Origin: Pelagibius sp. Alg239-R121
GTDB lineage: Bacteria > Pseudomonadota > Alphaproteobacteria > Kiloniellales > Kiloniellaceae
Reading direction: 5' to 3'
Assembly: GCF_947331435.1 (NCBI RefSeq)
Contig: NZ_CAMZOF010000014.1
Span: 1 to 64,000 of the forward strand
DNA length: 64,000 bases
Below the pieces are notes generated by a model. It had not been told where the DNA came from, made no database searches, and saw nothing but the letters and a program-made list of their open reading frames with translations. Each line of letters opens with the position of its first letter. Within the stretch, counting starts at the first letter, position 1. Shown one piece after another: positions 36,183 through 45,923 of the stretch. Position numbers and translations under genes: made by a program.

Positions 36183-37172
36183 TTAGAATTTTAGGAATTC
36201 TCTATAGCGCAGCCAGAGTTCGGGAACTTCCAGACTGGCCATGTGATCCCATAGGCGCCGAGGATTGCCATAACTGAAGCTGTCACGCTGTCCATCCGGT
36301 AGAAACTGATCGAAGTTTATTGTTTCCATCGAGTAAAAGTCTTGCCTTGGCGCCACCTGGAATTTGGAATTTTTGCGCGCGTATTGAGAAAATCTCAGGA
36401 CGCTGTCGCGCTTCGCGGCCACATGCAGCGTCGGAATGCCATGAGCAATCGACCACTCCTGGAAGGCTGCATAGTCTGTATCAGGGTTGATCAACAGGAT
36501 TCGAGCAGGTTGCCTTTGGGCCGAACTCACGGCATGTCGGGCAATGTCGCAACCGATGCTGTGGCAGACGATGGCGTAAGGGCCGTCAAGGCTCGACAAA
36601 AGCCGCGAAAGAGGAGGTGACACCAGCCGGGCGTTACGCACCGCCAGACCGTACCAGGTCAGGTGCCCCTTGAACCAGGCTTCGAACAAGTTACCGGGCG
36701 TGAAACTCACCGATGGCCAGCCGATGCCCGATATGCTCTCGAAGGGTGCAAAGGCATTCCGCAGGACCTCGTAGATCGTTAAGTGTGGGTTGTTCAATCC
36801 ATCACCTTCCGGGTCGTACATTGTCCCATGCACCATGATAATTTTATACTCCGCACCGAGGCGTCGCTTCACATTCGCGACATCAGTGGGATCACTACTT
36901 TTTCCAGTGGGGTCAACCTCAAAAAGCGACCCGTCGACTATGTTCACCGATTGGGCGCGATACTCGTCAGATAGAGTCGTTGTAAACTTACCAGGATATC
37001 GGTCAGACTTGTGTTGCATGGGATTCCGTGTACTACTTTCGGGCGAACAACATGACAATAGCAGACTGATCACAGAGCTACAGATCAGCGTAGCAGTGCT
37101 GGAACGCCAATTGGTCAAAGGGCAATCCTCATTAAGCGCACATACAACTCTTTGATTTCGTTCAAGCGACAC
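36183..37172 (-). CDS. Alpha/beta-hydrolase-like lipoprotein
   Basis: The GTG at 37172 gives 329 residues. A hydrophobic segment (TLICSSVISLLLSC) with a lipobox Leu-Leu-Ser-Cys near residue 40 suggests membrane anchoring. The rest resembles an alpha/beta hydrolase: IIMVHGTMYDP (oxyanion strand), nucleophile motif YAIVCHSIGCDIARH (x-H-S-x-G), and later LLINPDTD and LHVAAKRD segments for the Asp. A late His near WDHM could complete the triad. It is convergent with the SLOG-SLATT gene and divergent from the TIR gene, separated by about 100 bases. Lipase or esterase toxins are possible; function unproven. Confidence 0.62.
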   Translation of the reverse strand: MSLERNQRVVCALNEDCPLTNWRSSTATLICSSVISLLLSCCSPESSTRNPMQHKSDRYPGKFTTTLSDEYRAQSVNIVDGSLFEVDPTGKSSDPTDVANVKRRLGAEYKIIMVHGTMYDPEGDGLNNPHLTIYEVLRNAFAPFESISGIGWPSVSFTPGNLFEAWFKGHLTWYGLAVRNARLVSPPLSRLLSSLDGPYAIVCHSIGCDIARHAVSSAQRQPARILLINPDTDYAAFQEWSIAHGIPTLHVAAKRDSVLRFSQYARKNSKFQVAPRQDFYSMETINFDQFLPDGQRDSFSYGNPRRLWDHMASLEVPELWLRYREFLKF

Positions 37173-37270
37173 TCGAGGGACACATAAAGCAAAGAAAAAC
37201 CTAACAGGTCATCTTTTACCAGACCACTGTCCAAATCCATAAACCATCTCAAGCGTGGCCAGAGGTATTC

Positions 37271-39049
37271 GTGATCGGCAATGTCTTCATCAGCTACAGA
37301 CGTGATTTGTCTTCCGAAGTTGCAGGTCGCATTGCAATGGAGCTGCGGAAACGGCTCTCACGATGTAAGCCTTACCTCGATGTGGAGAGCATTGCTGTCG
37401 GCACTAATTTCGTTGACGTCATTGAAACCCAGCTAGCTCTCACGGACGTGGTGCTCGTCCTGATCTCGCCTGGCTGGCTTGACGTGCGAGACAAGGATGG
37501 CAAACTTCGTCTGTGGCAGCCCAAAGATCATGTGCGGGCAGAGGTCGCCGCAGCGCTCAAACGGGGCGTCGAAATTATTCCCGTGCTAATAGATGGCGCG
37601 CAGATGCCCAATGAAACGGAACTCCCAGGATCTTTGCGCGATCTTATTTACTGGAATGCAATTGACATACGTTCACAGTTTTGGGAGGACGATATCTTCC
37701 GCCTCTGCGCTGCCGTCGAGCCGAAGCTCCCAGAGCGGCATATCAGCCTATTCCTTGCCGGCATTTCCATGCCTAGTGCAGCGTTCCTGCTCCCTTACTT
37801 TCTCATCAGTGCGTTAATCCTCTTTGCCGCGCACGTGCTGCAGGTACACTTCATCCCCAGCGATTTCAGCACCGATTATGATAACGGCACCCGGGACCTC
37901 GGCTTCTTCTATGCGCTGAATTGGAGTGCGGTACTTTTTGTGCTTTGGCCGCTCGTTCTCTACTTATCGCATCATGTCTTACGAGAAACTCAAGGCTTTA
38001 TCGAAAAGATAAAGAGCAGCGAACTGGTCGTTTTCATCGACCCAGAAGGACAGAGAAAACCCCGCTCGCCAGATGCGATCTGGCGCAGAGTTCTCCACCG
38101 CTCGTCGCTCTTCGTCATGATGTTAACCTTCCTGACGATCGTATTGTCGGGCTACAACGGGTATCAGTATTCGGGAAGATGGCCGGTTGAGGAATTCCCC
38201 TACACCGAGTTTCTTAAGATCAGTACCGGGATGGACTGGCAGGTGGCCTGGGCTGTTGATAAGGAATTTGCCGATCGATCAATCGGGATAAAATTCTTAT
38301 CGTTTTTTGTCTATGAATTTTACAATTTTGGCTGGATCATGAAGTTCTCCGTCTTCGTCTTTCTTATCTTTTTGCTGACGGAGTTGGAAAATGTTGCGCA
38401 GAGCGCAGGAAACTACAAAGCCGAGAAGCTCTTACTCGATCCTTCGGATCCAGACGCGGGCGGATTTTCGGCATTCGAACGGATTCAGACTTCTATTTGC
38501 GCTGTAGCGATCTTGTCGATCTGCGCCATGTATCTCATGGCGATGCGAAACTACTTTTTGCCCCCCGGATGCCTGCCAACCATTCTGTCTGACGGCCAGG
38601 CATTGACCTCGCATTGTTACTTTACGCTGGGAATTGTCGACACTAGCGCCCGCATTCTTATAGATCTCTTCGTCGGTGTGGGAACGCCCAGTGGTTCAGA
38701 TTGGTCGATACTTTTTAACAAAATTTCCAATGAACATAATAGCTTCACTATTGGGCCAGTCTTCGAAAACATGCTGGTCATCGGGTTGTTCTTCTACGTG
38801 AACGACAAGCTTGTTGGTACTCTTCGGCACTGCCAGCAAAATCTTAGGACGGTGGATGCAACCTCTTTGGTCGCCTCAGACTTGGTCCACAGACTGCGAC
38901 GGCGCAGCTGGTACACTGTGACACTGCTTCTGTTGGGACTGCTATCGGCGCTCTTTCCAAATTTTTCAGTTGTGTTTCTGATCGCTCTGACTGTTTGGTC
39001 CATTCGAGGCGTGCTAACCCTTACTACGGCTGTTCGCGGTTTTGCTTGA
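37271..39049 (+). CDS. TIR-domain multi-pass membrane protein
   Basis: The N-terminal 150 residues are a clear TIR domain: VFISYRRDLSSEVAG, then YLDVESIAVGTNFVDVIE and VVLVLISPGWLDV. The Glu in DVESIA is in the usual position of the TIR NADase catalytic Glu, but activity is not proven. About eight hydrophobic segments follow between residues 160 and 592, spread over a large membrane domain. Cytosolic TIR plus a big membrane domain suggests an NAD+-depleting or channel-type defence effector. The start is GTG at 37271. It sits in a defence cluster divergent from the hydrolase-like gene. Family of the membrane part not recognised. Confidence 0.75.
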   Translation: MIGNVFISYRRDLSSEVAGRIAMELRKRLSRCKPYLDVESIAVGTNFVDVIETQLALTDVVLVLISPGWLDVRDKDGKLRLWQPKDHVRAEVAAALKRGVEIIPVLIDGAQMPNETELPGSLRDLIYWNAIDIRSQFWEDDIFRLCAAVEPKLPERHISLFLAGISMPSAAFLLPYFLISALILFAAHVLQVHFIPSDFSTDYDNGTRDLGFFYALNWSAVLFVLWPLVLYLSHHVLRETQGFIEKIKSSELVVFIDPEGQRKPRSPDAIWRRVLHRSSLFVMMLTFLTIVLSGYNGYQYSGRWPVEEFPYTEFLKISTGMDWQVAWAVDKEFADRSIGIKFLSFFVYEFYNFGWIMKFSVFVFLIFLLTELENVAQSAGNYKAEKLLLDPSDPDAGGFSAFERIQTSICAVAILSICAMYLMAMRNYFLPPGCLPTILSDGQALTSHCYFTLGIVDTSARILIDLFVGVGTPSGSDWSILFNKISNEHNSFTIGPVFENMLVIGLFFYVNDKLVGTLRHCQQNLRTVDATSLVASDLVHRLRRRSWYTVTLLLLGLLSALFPNFSVVFLIALTVWSIRGVLTLTTAVRGFA

Positions 39050-39304
39050 AGTTCGAATCCCGTGCGATCTGACAGCGATTATGTCCGGGATCACCGGGTA
39101 GCGTCTGACCCCACGGCCTTAGGCGACAATCGCGCCCAAAGCCGACATCCCACTGTCAATCGCCTCAGCTACACAGAGCCGGAGATCCACACCCAAAGCA
39201 CGTCCCATCTCAGTCGCCCTAACCAGGTCGGGATGCGGAATAGTGTGTCAAACCGTTTGAGAATCCCCTTGTTGCGATTCACCCTAAATAGAAACCGCAG
39301 TCGA

Positions 39305-40012
39305 TTAAAATTTCTGCGTAATCTCTGGTTCTCGGGTCCCGTGCCAAGCAAGAACCCAGGTGTTGCCCTGGCGAATGTTTTGAACGACATGTGGCCGAAA
39401 CGCTACCAAACACTGACCATCAGCTCTGCGCACAGAAGGATATAAAAGACCATGGCTACCGGCATTGAGAAGCTCTAAGGCGAGAGCTTGCCCTGCGGGA
39501 TAACCAGTCTCGGCATCTGGATCTAGCACCAGTCCTGCGTCACATCCATTCACATTATGAAAACGCACGGTGAAGCCAGCAAGTAGTTCACGATAGGCTG
39601 TGGTATTCTCGTAGACGCCTGTAGCATCCAGTTCTCTTGTAAGATGCCATGAGACATCGGCATGGGCTGTTGTGACCGCATTATCACCCCAAGCTGCATA
39701 CCAAGCGCCGCGCTCTGAGCCGTTGAACCTGTTCCCGCCTTCACGTGTGTAACAGAAGGCTGCATTGACATACGCCCAGCCAAAGCCATGAACTTCAGTC
39801 AATAATTCGTCTGGATGTATCCCCCCTGGAAGCGGGACAATATCCCCTCGTCTTGTCGAGGTCATGCCCTCAATCTCTTCCAGAAACGCAAGATCGTCGT
39901 TGTTGTCGACGAGCGGGAGCATTGCAGATTCGTCGATATATGCAGTCGATATCAGTCGGATTGTTGTCGCTTGTGTAAAGTCTGAGAGAGGGATTTCATT
40001 CGCAACGATCAC
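39305..40012 (-). CDS. RES-domain toxin
   Basis: A 235-residue protein with the RES core: RLISTAYIDESAMLPL at the start, then GIHPDELLTEVHGFGWAYVN and RFNGSERGAWYAAWG, which contain the conserved Arg, Glu and Ser-type residues of the NAD+-degrading RES toxins. It follows the Xre/MbcA-like antitoxin gene with a four-base overlap. Known RES toxins of this type deplete NAD+ and stop growth. It is a stabilisation module on this element. The start is at 40012. Confidence 0.85.
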   Translation of the reverse strand: MIVANEIPLSDFTQATTIRLISTAYIDESAMLPLVDNNDDLAFLEEIEGMTSTRRGDIVPLPGGIHPDELLTEVHGFGWAYVNAAFCYTREGGNRFNGSERGAWYAAWGDNAVTTAHADVSWHLTRELDATGVYENTTAYRELLAGFTVRFHNVNGCDAGLVLDPDAETGYPAGQALALELLNAGSHGLLYPSVRRADGQCLVAFRPHVVQNIRQGNTWVLAWHGTREPEITQKF

Positions 40013-40422
40013 ATCCCACCCCGTAAGGCGTCCACATGGCGGCGCACCGACATCATTGCAGGAATTCCCCCCGCGACCATCACCTCTACCGGTGTACGCC
40101 CACCAAAACCCGGTCCTGTGTTGACTGTTTTAGGCCAACCGTAGGTCAGAGGACCGTTAAATAGAAGTCGCAACCCCTTGTAGAGTCCTATCAAAAGGCT
40201 TGCTCGGGTTACTTTGTCTTGATCCAGGCTCCCCATGAAGGTTTCAGCTTTCATTCGACTCCAGGTCGCTGTCGGCACATCGAACAGAGCCGCCGCTTCA
40301 TTGTTTGATAGCTGCCACGCTTCTGCTGTACGAACCACAGCCTTTATCACGGCTTCGACTTTCTCTCTCTCACTGAGGGGTGCCAGTGCCGCCTGCTGAT
40401 CGTTTAGGAGTTGCGCTCTCAT
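40009..40422 (-). CDS. Xre/MbcA-type antitoxin of the RES module
   Basis: 137 residues. The N-terminal helix-turn-helix region (AEAWQLSNNEAAALFDVP) binds DNA and the C-terminal part (LDQDKVTRASLLIGLYKGL) is the toxin-binding DUF2384/MbcA-like domain. The gene starts just 6 bases inside a long perfect palindrome region (40428-40469), which is its likely autoregulatory operator. Together with the next gene it forms a type II toxin-antitoxin operon. Confidence 0.85.
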   Translation of the reverse strand: MRAQLLNDQQAALAPLSEREKVEAVIKAVVRTAEAWQLSNNEAAALFDVPTATWSRMKAETFMGSLDQDKVTRASLLIGLYKGLRLLFNGPLTYGWPKTVNTGPGFGGRTPVEVMVAGGIPAMMSVRRHVDALRGGM

Positions 40423-40427
40423 TTCTT

Positions 40428-40469
40428 AAATATCCATATGATGTGAATATTCGTATCATATGGATATTT
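40428..40469. promoter_or_regulatory. Operator palindrome of the RES/Xre operon
   Basis: AAATATCCATATGAT (40428-40442) and ATCATATGGATATTT (40455-40469) are perfect 15-base inverted repeats separated by GTGAATATTCGT. They lie immediately upstream of the antitoxin ATG, where an Xre-type antitoxin would bind and repress the operon. Confidence 0.8.
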
Positions 40470-41129
40470 ACATATCAAGAACAAGAGCGGAACATCTGTT
40501 CAGTTGTGTTCATGATTCGAATTGTCTGCTTTTGTTCATGTGTGAATATGCTCATAAGTTGGACTCCGCTTCGAATCTATCTAAGACACTGAAATCATTT
40601 CCTAAATAAGAAAACATTGTTATTTGACCGGCGTCCAACCGGAACCTTCCTCAGATTCTGGGAAAATTGTAGAATCAAGGAGATAGGGCATTTACCCCTG
40701 GGGTTCCTGTTTACAACTTTTCCACCGGAAACAAAGCCATGAGTAACTCGCGAAGGTCTGGAGTCCATATGGATAGATGATTGCAAACCCATCTTTTCCT
40801 CACAATCAAATCCACTCGCAATCTGGAAGGCGTTTATGGGTGTCGATGCATACTTGGGGACAATTTTGTGAGCGACACAGCTTTCTGCAGGGTGAAGCAT
40901 ACCTCAAGATAAACTACTTTAAATAAATATAACTGGATCATATTGCACGTATAGCGATGACATGTTCTAATTTGTGGGAAACTGACGTGCTTCACGCCGT
41001 CAGCCTTTTATTTGAGAAAACCGTGAATCTAGCCGCGGATAAATAGCAAACAGGCAGTGCTTTATTGCGAGGAATGGAGCCAGTTTTAAGGAGCCGGAAA
41101 CGCTTCACGGAACATTGGGGAGGGAATTC
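40470..41129. other. Intergenic region upstream of the cmr operon
   Basis: About 660 bases without a convincing gene. Candidate frames on either strand look like random open frames. The plus-strand cmr operon promoter should lie in its right part. A GGGGAGGGAA ribosome binding site lies at 41117-41126. Confidence 0.5.
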
Positions 41130-43211
41130 TTGATCCTGCATTTTTCGATTGGACCCGTGCAGGGTTTCATCGGGCAAGCCCGCCGTACGCGCGATCTGTG
41201 GGCGGGGTCTTTTCTTCTATCCTGGTTGAGTGGAGTGGCGATGAAGTCGCTTCTCGACGAGCCCTCTGGAAAGGCAAAGATCGTATTTCCAAAGGTGCAC
41301 GCTGACCCCTTGTTCCAAGCAATAGATAAGGGAGGCGAAAGCCCGTTATTTGGGTCTCTACCCAATCACTTCAAAGCAGAACATGTTTCTGAAGACATTG
41401 ATCCCGACGCAGTATGCGCACAGGCAGTTCAACATCGCTGGCGGATGCTGGCGGATAAGGTTTGGTCGAACTTCCTTGAAGAGCCCGTCAAGGCATTAAA
41501 TCCAGAGGCACAGAAACGCGTACTGGATATCTGGAATCGTCAGATCGGTACAGGAGGCGACCGGCCCTTCTGGGAGATCTCCTGGGTTGCCGGTGAGAAA
41601 GACGGCTCCGAGGATCTGGCCTGGCTCGATCGCCGCAAACACTGGCGCTCGCATGTGCCCCCCGCCGAAGGTGGCGAGCGCTGTATGATGATGAGCGACT
41701 GGCAGGAACTTTCGGGATATGTCAGGGCACGCAGTGATGAACGCGAAAAGCAAGCCGTCTTTTGGAGCAGCGTTCGCTCTGGAATTACAAAGGTACTGTA
41801 TCCTAAAGGCTCATCCGATCAAAAATCACTTGAATTGGATGAAGGAGAACGACTGTGTGCACCTGCTCTCGTTAAACGCCTATTTCCTTTACTATCGGCA
41901 AACGAACTCGAAAAAATCCTGGGCTGGCGACCGGAAAACTGGGCACGTCATATTGACGAGAGTGCTGAGGGGGGAACCCAGCCCCGTCGGAACTGGCCTT
42001 CAACTTCTTACCTTTCTTCGGTCCATTGGGTTGCCAGAGCTGCTGCAATTGATTCCGTGGCCACGGCAGGCCAGTCGTATGCAGATGTTGTAAGGAATGC
42101 CAGCGTTGCCTATGCACGTGCTGAGCAGTCCACGGGTATCCAGTGCATCCCAGCCGGCAACGATTTCTGCAGCTTGGATGGCAACCTATATTATGCTGAT
42201 CAGGTGAAAAACTCACGACGGATGTCTGGCCTCACCGAGGAGCAACAGACGATCGTTGCCAGCGAGTTAGTGCGGGTTCAGGACGCTGTCAAGGAACTCC
42301 GCACAGAGGGAAAAACAGATCTGGCAATTGAGCCCGGTGGCCACTACGCCGTCATTCGTACAGATGGGGATCGTGTTGGCAGGTGTTTGCGCGACTCACC
42401 CAATCAAACAACCCACGCGCTTGCGGATTTTGGAAAAGCCGCAAAAGATTGCCTGCGTCGACACAATGCCGTCCCGGTTTACGTCGGCGGAGACGATGTG
42501 CTGGCGCTTTCTCCTCTCGAAGATGCCTTCGAGGTAATCTCTGATCTGCGTTGTGAGTATAAAAGTGCTTTTGAAGCCAATGGGTTGATGGGAGCCACCT
42601 GCTCCGGCACCGTTGTGTTCAGTCATTTTCATGTTCCCCTGCGCTGGGCGCTAGAACGGGGATGGGACCTTCTAAATGAGGTCGCAAAAGAGCAGTGCGG
42701 ACGTGACAGCGTTGCTGTTGCGTTGCATCGACCCGGCGGTCAAGCGTTCGAGTGGGCCTCAACATGGGACGATGCAAATGGAGATCCAGTGATTTCGGGC
42801 ATCAGCGGTCTCGTGCGCCATATTCTAACCGAGGCGCCTGAATTCGCGGCCAATTGGTATCAGTCAGCGTTGCTCAGGAACTTTAGCTTCGTTTTTGCGC
42901 CAACCGGCACCAGTGTACGCAAACTTCTGGATAGCGAACGAGTTGATCAACTTTTGTCCAATGACGAGTTGAGCGCGATGTTATTAAACCATTTGCGCGA
43001 TGCAGCTGGGCAGAACGACAAAGACGAAATGCAGAGCAGAGGCACGTCAGACTCAGCGTCCTATGTCATCAGGGAGGCTCTTAGGCTCTCCCAGTCACGC
43101 TACAGGGACGCTGATGGAACGATCAACGAGAAAGGTGCCCCCCTTGCCGGCGACGCATTCCAGCTGCTGCGATTTCTCTGCCGTGCGTGGCGGAAGGACC
43201 CCCGACAATGA
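41130..43211 (+). CDS. cmr2: Type III-B Cas10 (Cmr2), no HD domain
   Basis: Large subunit of the Cmr complex. TTG at 41130 follows GGGGAGGGAATTC and gives 693 residues; an upstream TTG at 41115 overlaps that ribosome site. The protein begins directly with the post-HD region (HFSIGPVQGFIGQARRTRDL), so the N-terminal HD nuclease of many Cas10 proteins is absent. The palm domain has YVGGDDVLAL (GGDD at 42486-42497), needed for cyclic oligoadenylate synthesis. It should thus signal but not cut DNA through an HD site. It overlaps cmr3 as ATGA and leads a five-gene operon. Confidence 0.93.
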   Translation: MILHFSIGPVQGFIGQARRTRDLWAGSFLLSWLSGVAMKSLLDEPSGKAKIVFPKVHADPLFQAIDKGGESPLFGSLPNHFKAEHVSEDIDPDAVCAQAVQHRWRMLADKVWSNFLEEPVKALNPEAQKRVLDIWNRQIGTGGDRPFWEISWVAGEKDGSEDLAWLDRRKHWRSHVPPAEGGERCMMMSDWQELSGYVRARSDEREKQAVFWSSVRSGITKVLYPKGSSDQKSLELDEGERLCAPALVKRLFPLLSANELEKILGWRPENWARHIDESAEGGTQPRRNWPSTSYLSSVHWVARAAAIDSVATAGQSYADVVRNASVAYARAEQSTGIQCIPAGNDFCSLDGNLYYADQVKNSRRMSGLTEEQQTIVASELVRVQDAVKELRTEGKTDLAIEPGGHYAVIRTDGDRVGRCLRDSPNQTTHALADFGKAAKDCLRRHNAVPVYVGGDDVLALSPLEDAFEVISDLRCEYKSAFEANGLMGATCSGTVVFSHFHVPLRWALERGWDLLNEVAKEQCGRDSVAVALHRPGGQAFEWASTWDDANGDPVISGISGLVRHILTEAPEFAANWYQSALLRNFSFVFAPTGTSVRKLLDSERVDQLLSNDELSAMLLNHLRDAAGQNDKDEMQSRGTSDSASYVIREALRLSQSRYRDADGTINEKGAPLAGDAFQLLRFLCRAWRKDPRQ

Positions 43212-44545
43212 ACGGACAGCTTTCTGATTTCCGTAGTTTCCTGGTCGAGGCCCAAGACACACTTTTCTTCCGCGACGGCCGGCCATTTAATCAGGACGAT
43301 TCTGGTCTTGCTCAAGCGAACAGCCTCTTCCCTCCATTGCCTCCGACAATGGTCGGGGCCTTTCGCGCCACCATCGCCCGACGCCTGGGGTGGCAGAGTG
43401 GGGATTGGCGGGACCTCATTGAGCATTGGAAATCTGATCCGGAATTGGCGAAAAAGGCTAGGATGCTCGAAGGACTTGGGCATCAGAATGAATCCCTTGG
43501 CCAGCTTCGGTTTCGGGGTCCATTTCTGATTGATCAGACGAACAATTCAACTCTCTTTCCCTGCCCTTTGGCCTTAGCCGCTCGTTTCAGATCGGGTCCA
43601 CGCGAGAAAACCGATGGTGTATATTCGAATAATATTGTTGAGATGCGGCGTCTGGCACCCACTGTTGCTGCTTACAACCTCCGAAGCGACTTGGGAAATA
43701 CGACCCGTCTGCCCCAGGTAGACTGCGATGACAAAAGCGAGAACAAGGCAGATTACAAGCCTTTGGAGCGGCGCTGGATTACGCAAAAAGGGTTGAAGTA
43801 TTTTCTCAATCGGACCAACGAATCCCTGAGACAGCTAAAGCACCACATTATAAATGCCGGCGATCTCTGGTCGATGCAAAGCCGTATGGGGTTGGAAAGA
43901 AACCATAGTTCGCGGGCTGCTGAAGAGGGACTGTTGTATCAATCCTCTCAGATTCGCCTGAAAGATCACGTCAGTCTCCTCGAGGGTATCGCCTGGCAGC
44001 AAATCTCGGGCGTCCCCGATCTCTTTTCGGAAGTTGAGCTGACTGGACCGATGCCACTGGGCGGAGAGAGTCGTTTGGCCTGGATCAGCCCCTGCGCACA
44101 CGGCTCGCTGGAATTGAAGGATCTGACTCCAGGTCTGCAATCGGACGGCCCGACACTTCGCTACCTGATCGCGACAGTGACACCCAGCAGTCTGACGGGC
44201 GAATGGAACCGGCAAAGCGGGAGTCTTAGTGGCCTGCCGGGAGTGATTGCCGGTGCTTGTGTCCCACGACCAATACAGATCGGTGGCTGGGATTCGCTTT
44301 CCGGCGGCCCACTGAACGCTGAACCTTATCTGCCTGCTGGGGCGACGTGGTTCATGGAAGTGGCCCTGGCAGGAAGCAGTGAAGCTGAGTGGAAAGAGGA
44401 TGCCCGAAGGCATTGCGATGATTTGATTGCCGCCCAGGCACATGGGCTTGGCAAACGCACAGCTTGGGGATTTGGGCAATTCGTCATCGGTAACTGGAAA
44501 CCTGTAACCGGGCAGCATGAACGTACGGGAGGAGATGAATCTTGA
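43208..44545 (+). CDS. cmr3: Cmr3 (Cas5-like RAMP subunit)
   Basis: The 445-residue protein has the Cmr3 opening DFRSFLVEAQDTLFFRDGRPF and the PPLPPTMVGAFRATIAR region, and a Gly-rich C-terminus (AHGLGKRTAWGFGQF). Cmr3 caps the 5' tag of the crRNA with Cas10. The ATG at 43208 overlaps the cas10 stop; a start at 43187 inside cas10 is unlikely. Confidence 0.9.
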   Translation: MNGQLSDFRSFLVEAQDTLFFRDGRPFNQDDSGLAQANSLFPPLPPTMVGAFRATIARRLGWQSGDWRDLIEHWKSDPELAKKARMLEGLGHQNESLGQLRFRGPFLIDQTNNSTLFPCPLALAARFRSGPREKTDGVYSNNIVEMRRLAPTVAAYNLRSDLGNTTRLPQVDCDDKSENKADYKPLERRWITQKGLKYFLNRTNESLRQLKHHIINAGDLWSMQSRMGLERNHSSRAAEEGLLYQSSQIRLKDHVSLLEGIAWQQISGVPDLFSEVELTGPMPLGGESRLAWISPCAHGSLELKDLTPGLQSDGPTLRYLIATVTPSSLTGEWNRQSGSLSGLPGVIAGACVPRPIQIGGWDSLSGGPLNAEPYLPAGATWFMEVALAGSSEAEWKEDARRHCDDLIAAQAHGLGKRTAWGFGQFVIGNWKPVTGQHERTGGDES

Positions 44546-45453
44546 ACGAAGCACAGGAGACGAGAGACGAGGAGAAGGCATCCAGTCCGTTCATCGTCGT
44601 CGGCATGCTGGCCGAGACCTTCATTCACGCGGGAGTCGGGCAGTCTCAGGGGGCGGTGGATCTTCCTGTCTCGCGAGAAGCGACCACGCGCTATCCCTAT
44701 ATCGCTGGTTCCAGCTTCAAGGGTGCGTTGAGGGACGCTGCAACATCGCAATGGTGTGAAAAGGACTCAGAAGACCCCAGGGTCTCTCGCATGTTCGGCG
44801 GCAAGGCTTCTGAAGGCGCGGGTGAGCTGATCATTTCCGACGTTCGTCTTGCACTCTTGCCTGTCCGCAGCTTGAACAGTGCCTATCGCTGGGTAACCTG
44901 TCCCGCAATTCTGAACCGTATCCGCCGTGATCATTCCAGGGCGGGTGAGAAATGCTTCCAGGAGGTTCCGAAGGTTAGCCCGGGAGTGGCCATTCTACCA
45001 AACGGGAAAGAGGAACATCTTGCGCGTTTGTATCTGGAAGAGCAGGCGTTTGACTTCGTAGAAGACGTCGACTGTGGGGAGATAATTGAAACGCTGGGAA
45101 CCTTACTCTTCGAAAATTCCGGTGTTGGCGGGTTGAGTGAAAAGCTTGCAATCCTGCATGACGACGACTTTCAATCGTTCGCCGAATACGGCCTTTCGGT
45201 GCAGGCACGTAACAAATTGACCGATAAGAAAACCGTCGATAGAGGTGCTCTCTGGTACGAGGAAACACTACCTCCCGATACACTTATGTACTCGCTCATC
45301 GGCCGGCGATCTTCGGCTAAAAATGGTGAGGATCCTGTGACGCACTTCCGCAGTCTGGTGAAAGACACGCGAGCGTATCTGCAGATCGGCGGCAATGAGA
45401 CCGTCGGCCAGGGCTGGTTCAAGCTGACAGTGCCTGGGGTTGAATCGTCATGA
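44542..45453 (+). CDS. cmr4: Cmr4 backbone RNase subunit
   Basis: 303 residues starting at TTG 44542 (TTGA overlap with the cmr3 stop, GGGAGGAGA upstream). Cmr4 forms the backbone and cuts target RNA at 6-base intervals. The conserved catalytic Asp is in AVDLPVSREATT (Asp40), and the SSFKGALRD segment that follows is also typical. The presence of this Asp implies RNA cleavage is retained. Confidence 0.92.
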   Translation: MNEAQETRDEEKASSPFIVVGMLAETFIHAGVGQSQGAVDLPVSREATTRYPYIAGSSFKGALRDAATSQWCEKDSEDPRVSRMFGGKASEGAGELIISDVRLALLPVRSLNSAYRWVTCPAILNRIRRDHSRAGEKCFQEVPKVSPGVAILPNGKEEHLARLYLEEQAFDFVEDVDCGEIIETLGTLLFENSGVGGLSEKLAILHDDDFQSFAEYGLSVQARNKLTDKKTVDRGALWYEETLPPDTLMYSLIGRRSSAKNGEDPVTHFRSLVKDTRAYLQIGGNETVGQGWFKLTVPGVESS

Positions 45454-45923
45454 ACCGTGAAATGATAGCGCAGCAAAGAGCCCGAAAGGCCCTGGAGAGA
45501 GCAACCGAGAGGCAGAAAGATGAGGATCTCTGGTCTCAGTATGCTGTGGCAGTTAAGGGCTTCCCGGCGACAATCCTGATGAACGGACTTGGTCAGACAT
45601 TTGCGTTGGCACTGGCGGGCGGTGGCGAAACTGCTGCAGGTCGTCTGGCCGTGGCCGCAGACGTCTACCGTTGGCTCAGTAGCTGGAAGGACAATCCTAT
45701 GAGTCTGCCGGTTCACAGTGGAGACAGGCAAGCCGTAATAGAGATGGTCAAGTTACTTACGAACAAAGCGACTCAGCAGGACTACCTCATTCTGCAGGCA
45801 GAATCCCTGAACTTCCTCACCCTGTTGAAGACCTTCGCCGCTGGACTCTCCAAGACAAGCGAGTCCACTGAAGAAACGTCAGGCGGGACCAATGATCCAT
45901 TGGAGAGCGGGGCTCGCCCATGA
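45450..45923 (+). CDS. cmr5: Cmr5 small subunit
   Basis: A helical 157-residue protein with the Cmr5 features ARKALERATERQKDEDLWSQ and a conserved VKGFPATILMNGLGQ helix. Cmr5 forms the inner filament that holds the target RNA. It overlaps cmr4 and cmr6 by four bases each. Confidence 0.9.
   Translation: MNREMIAQQRARKALERATERQKDEDLWSQYAVAVKGFPATILMNGLGQTFALALAGGGETAAGRLAVAADVYRWLSSWKDNPMSLPVHSGDRQAVIEMVKLLTNKATQQDYLILQAESLNFLTLLKTFAAGLSKTSESTEETSGGTNDPLESGARP

Noticed and set aside
40595-40900. Minus-strand frame of 101 codons before the cmr operon
   Set aside because: No ribosome site, no recognisable domain, and low-complexity composition; treated as non-coding.
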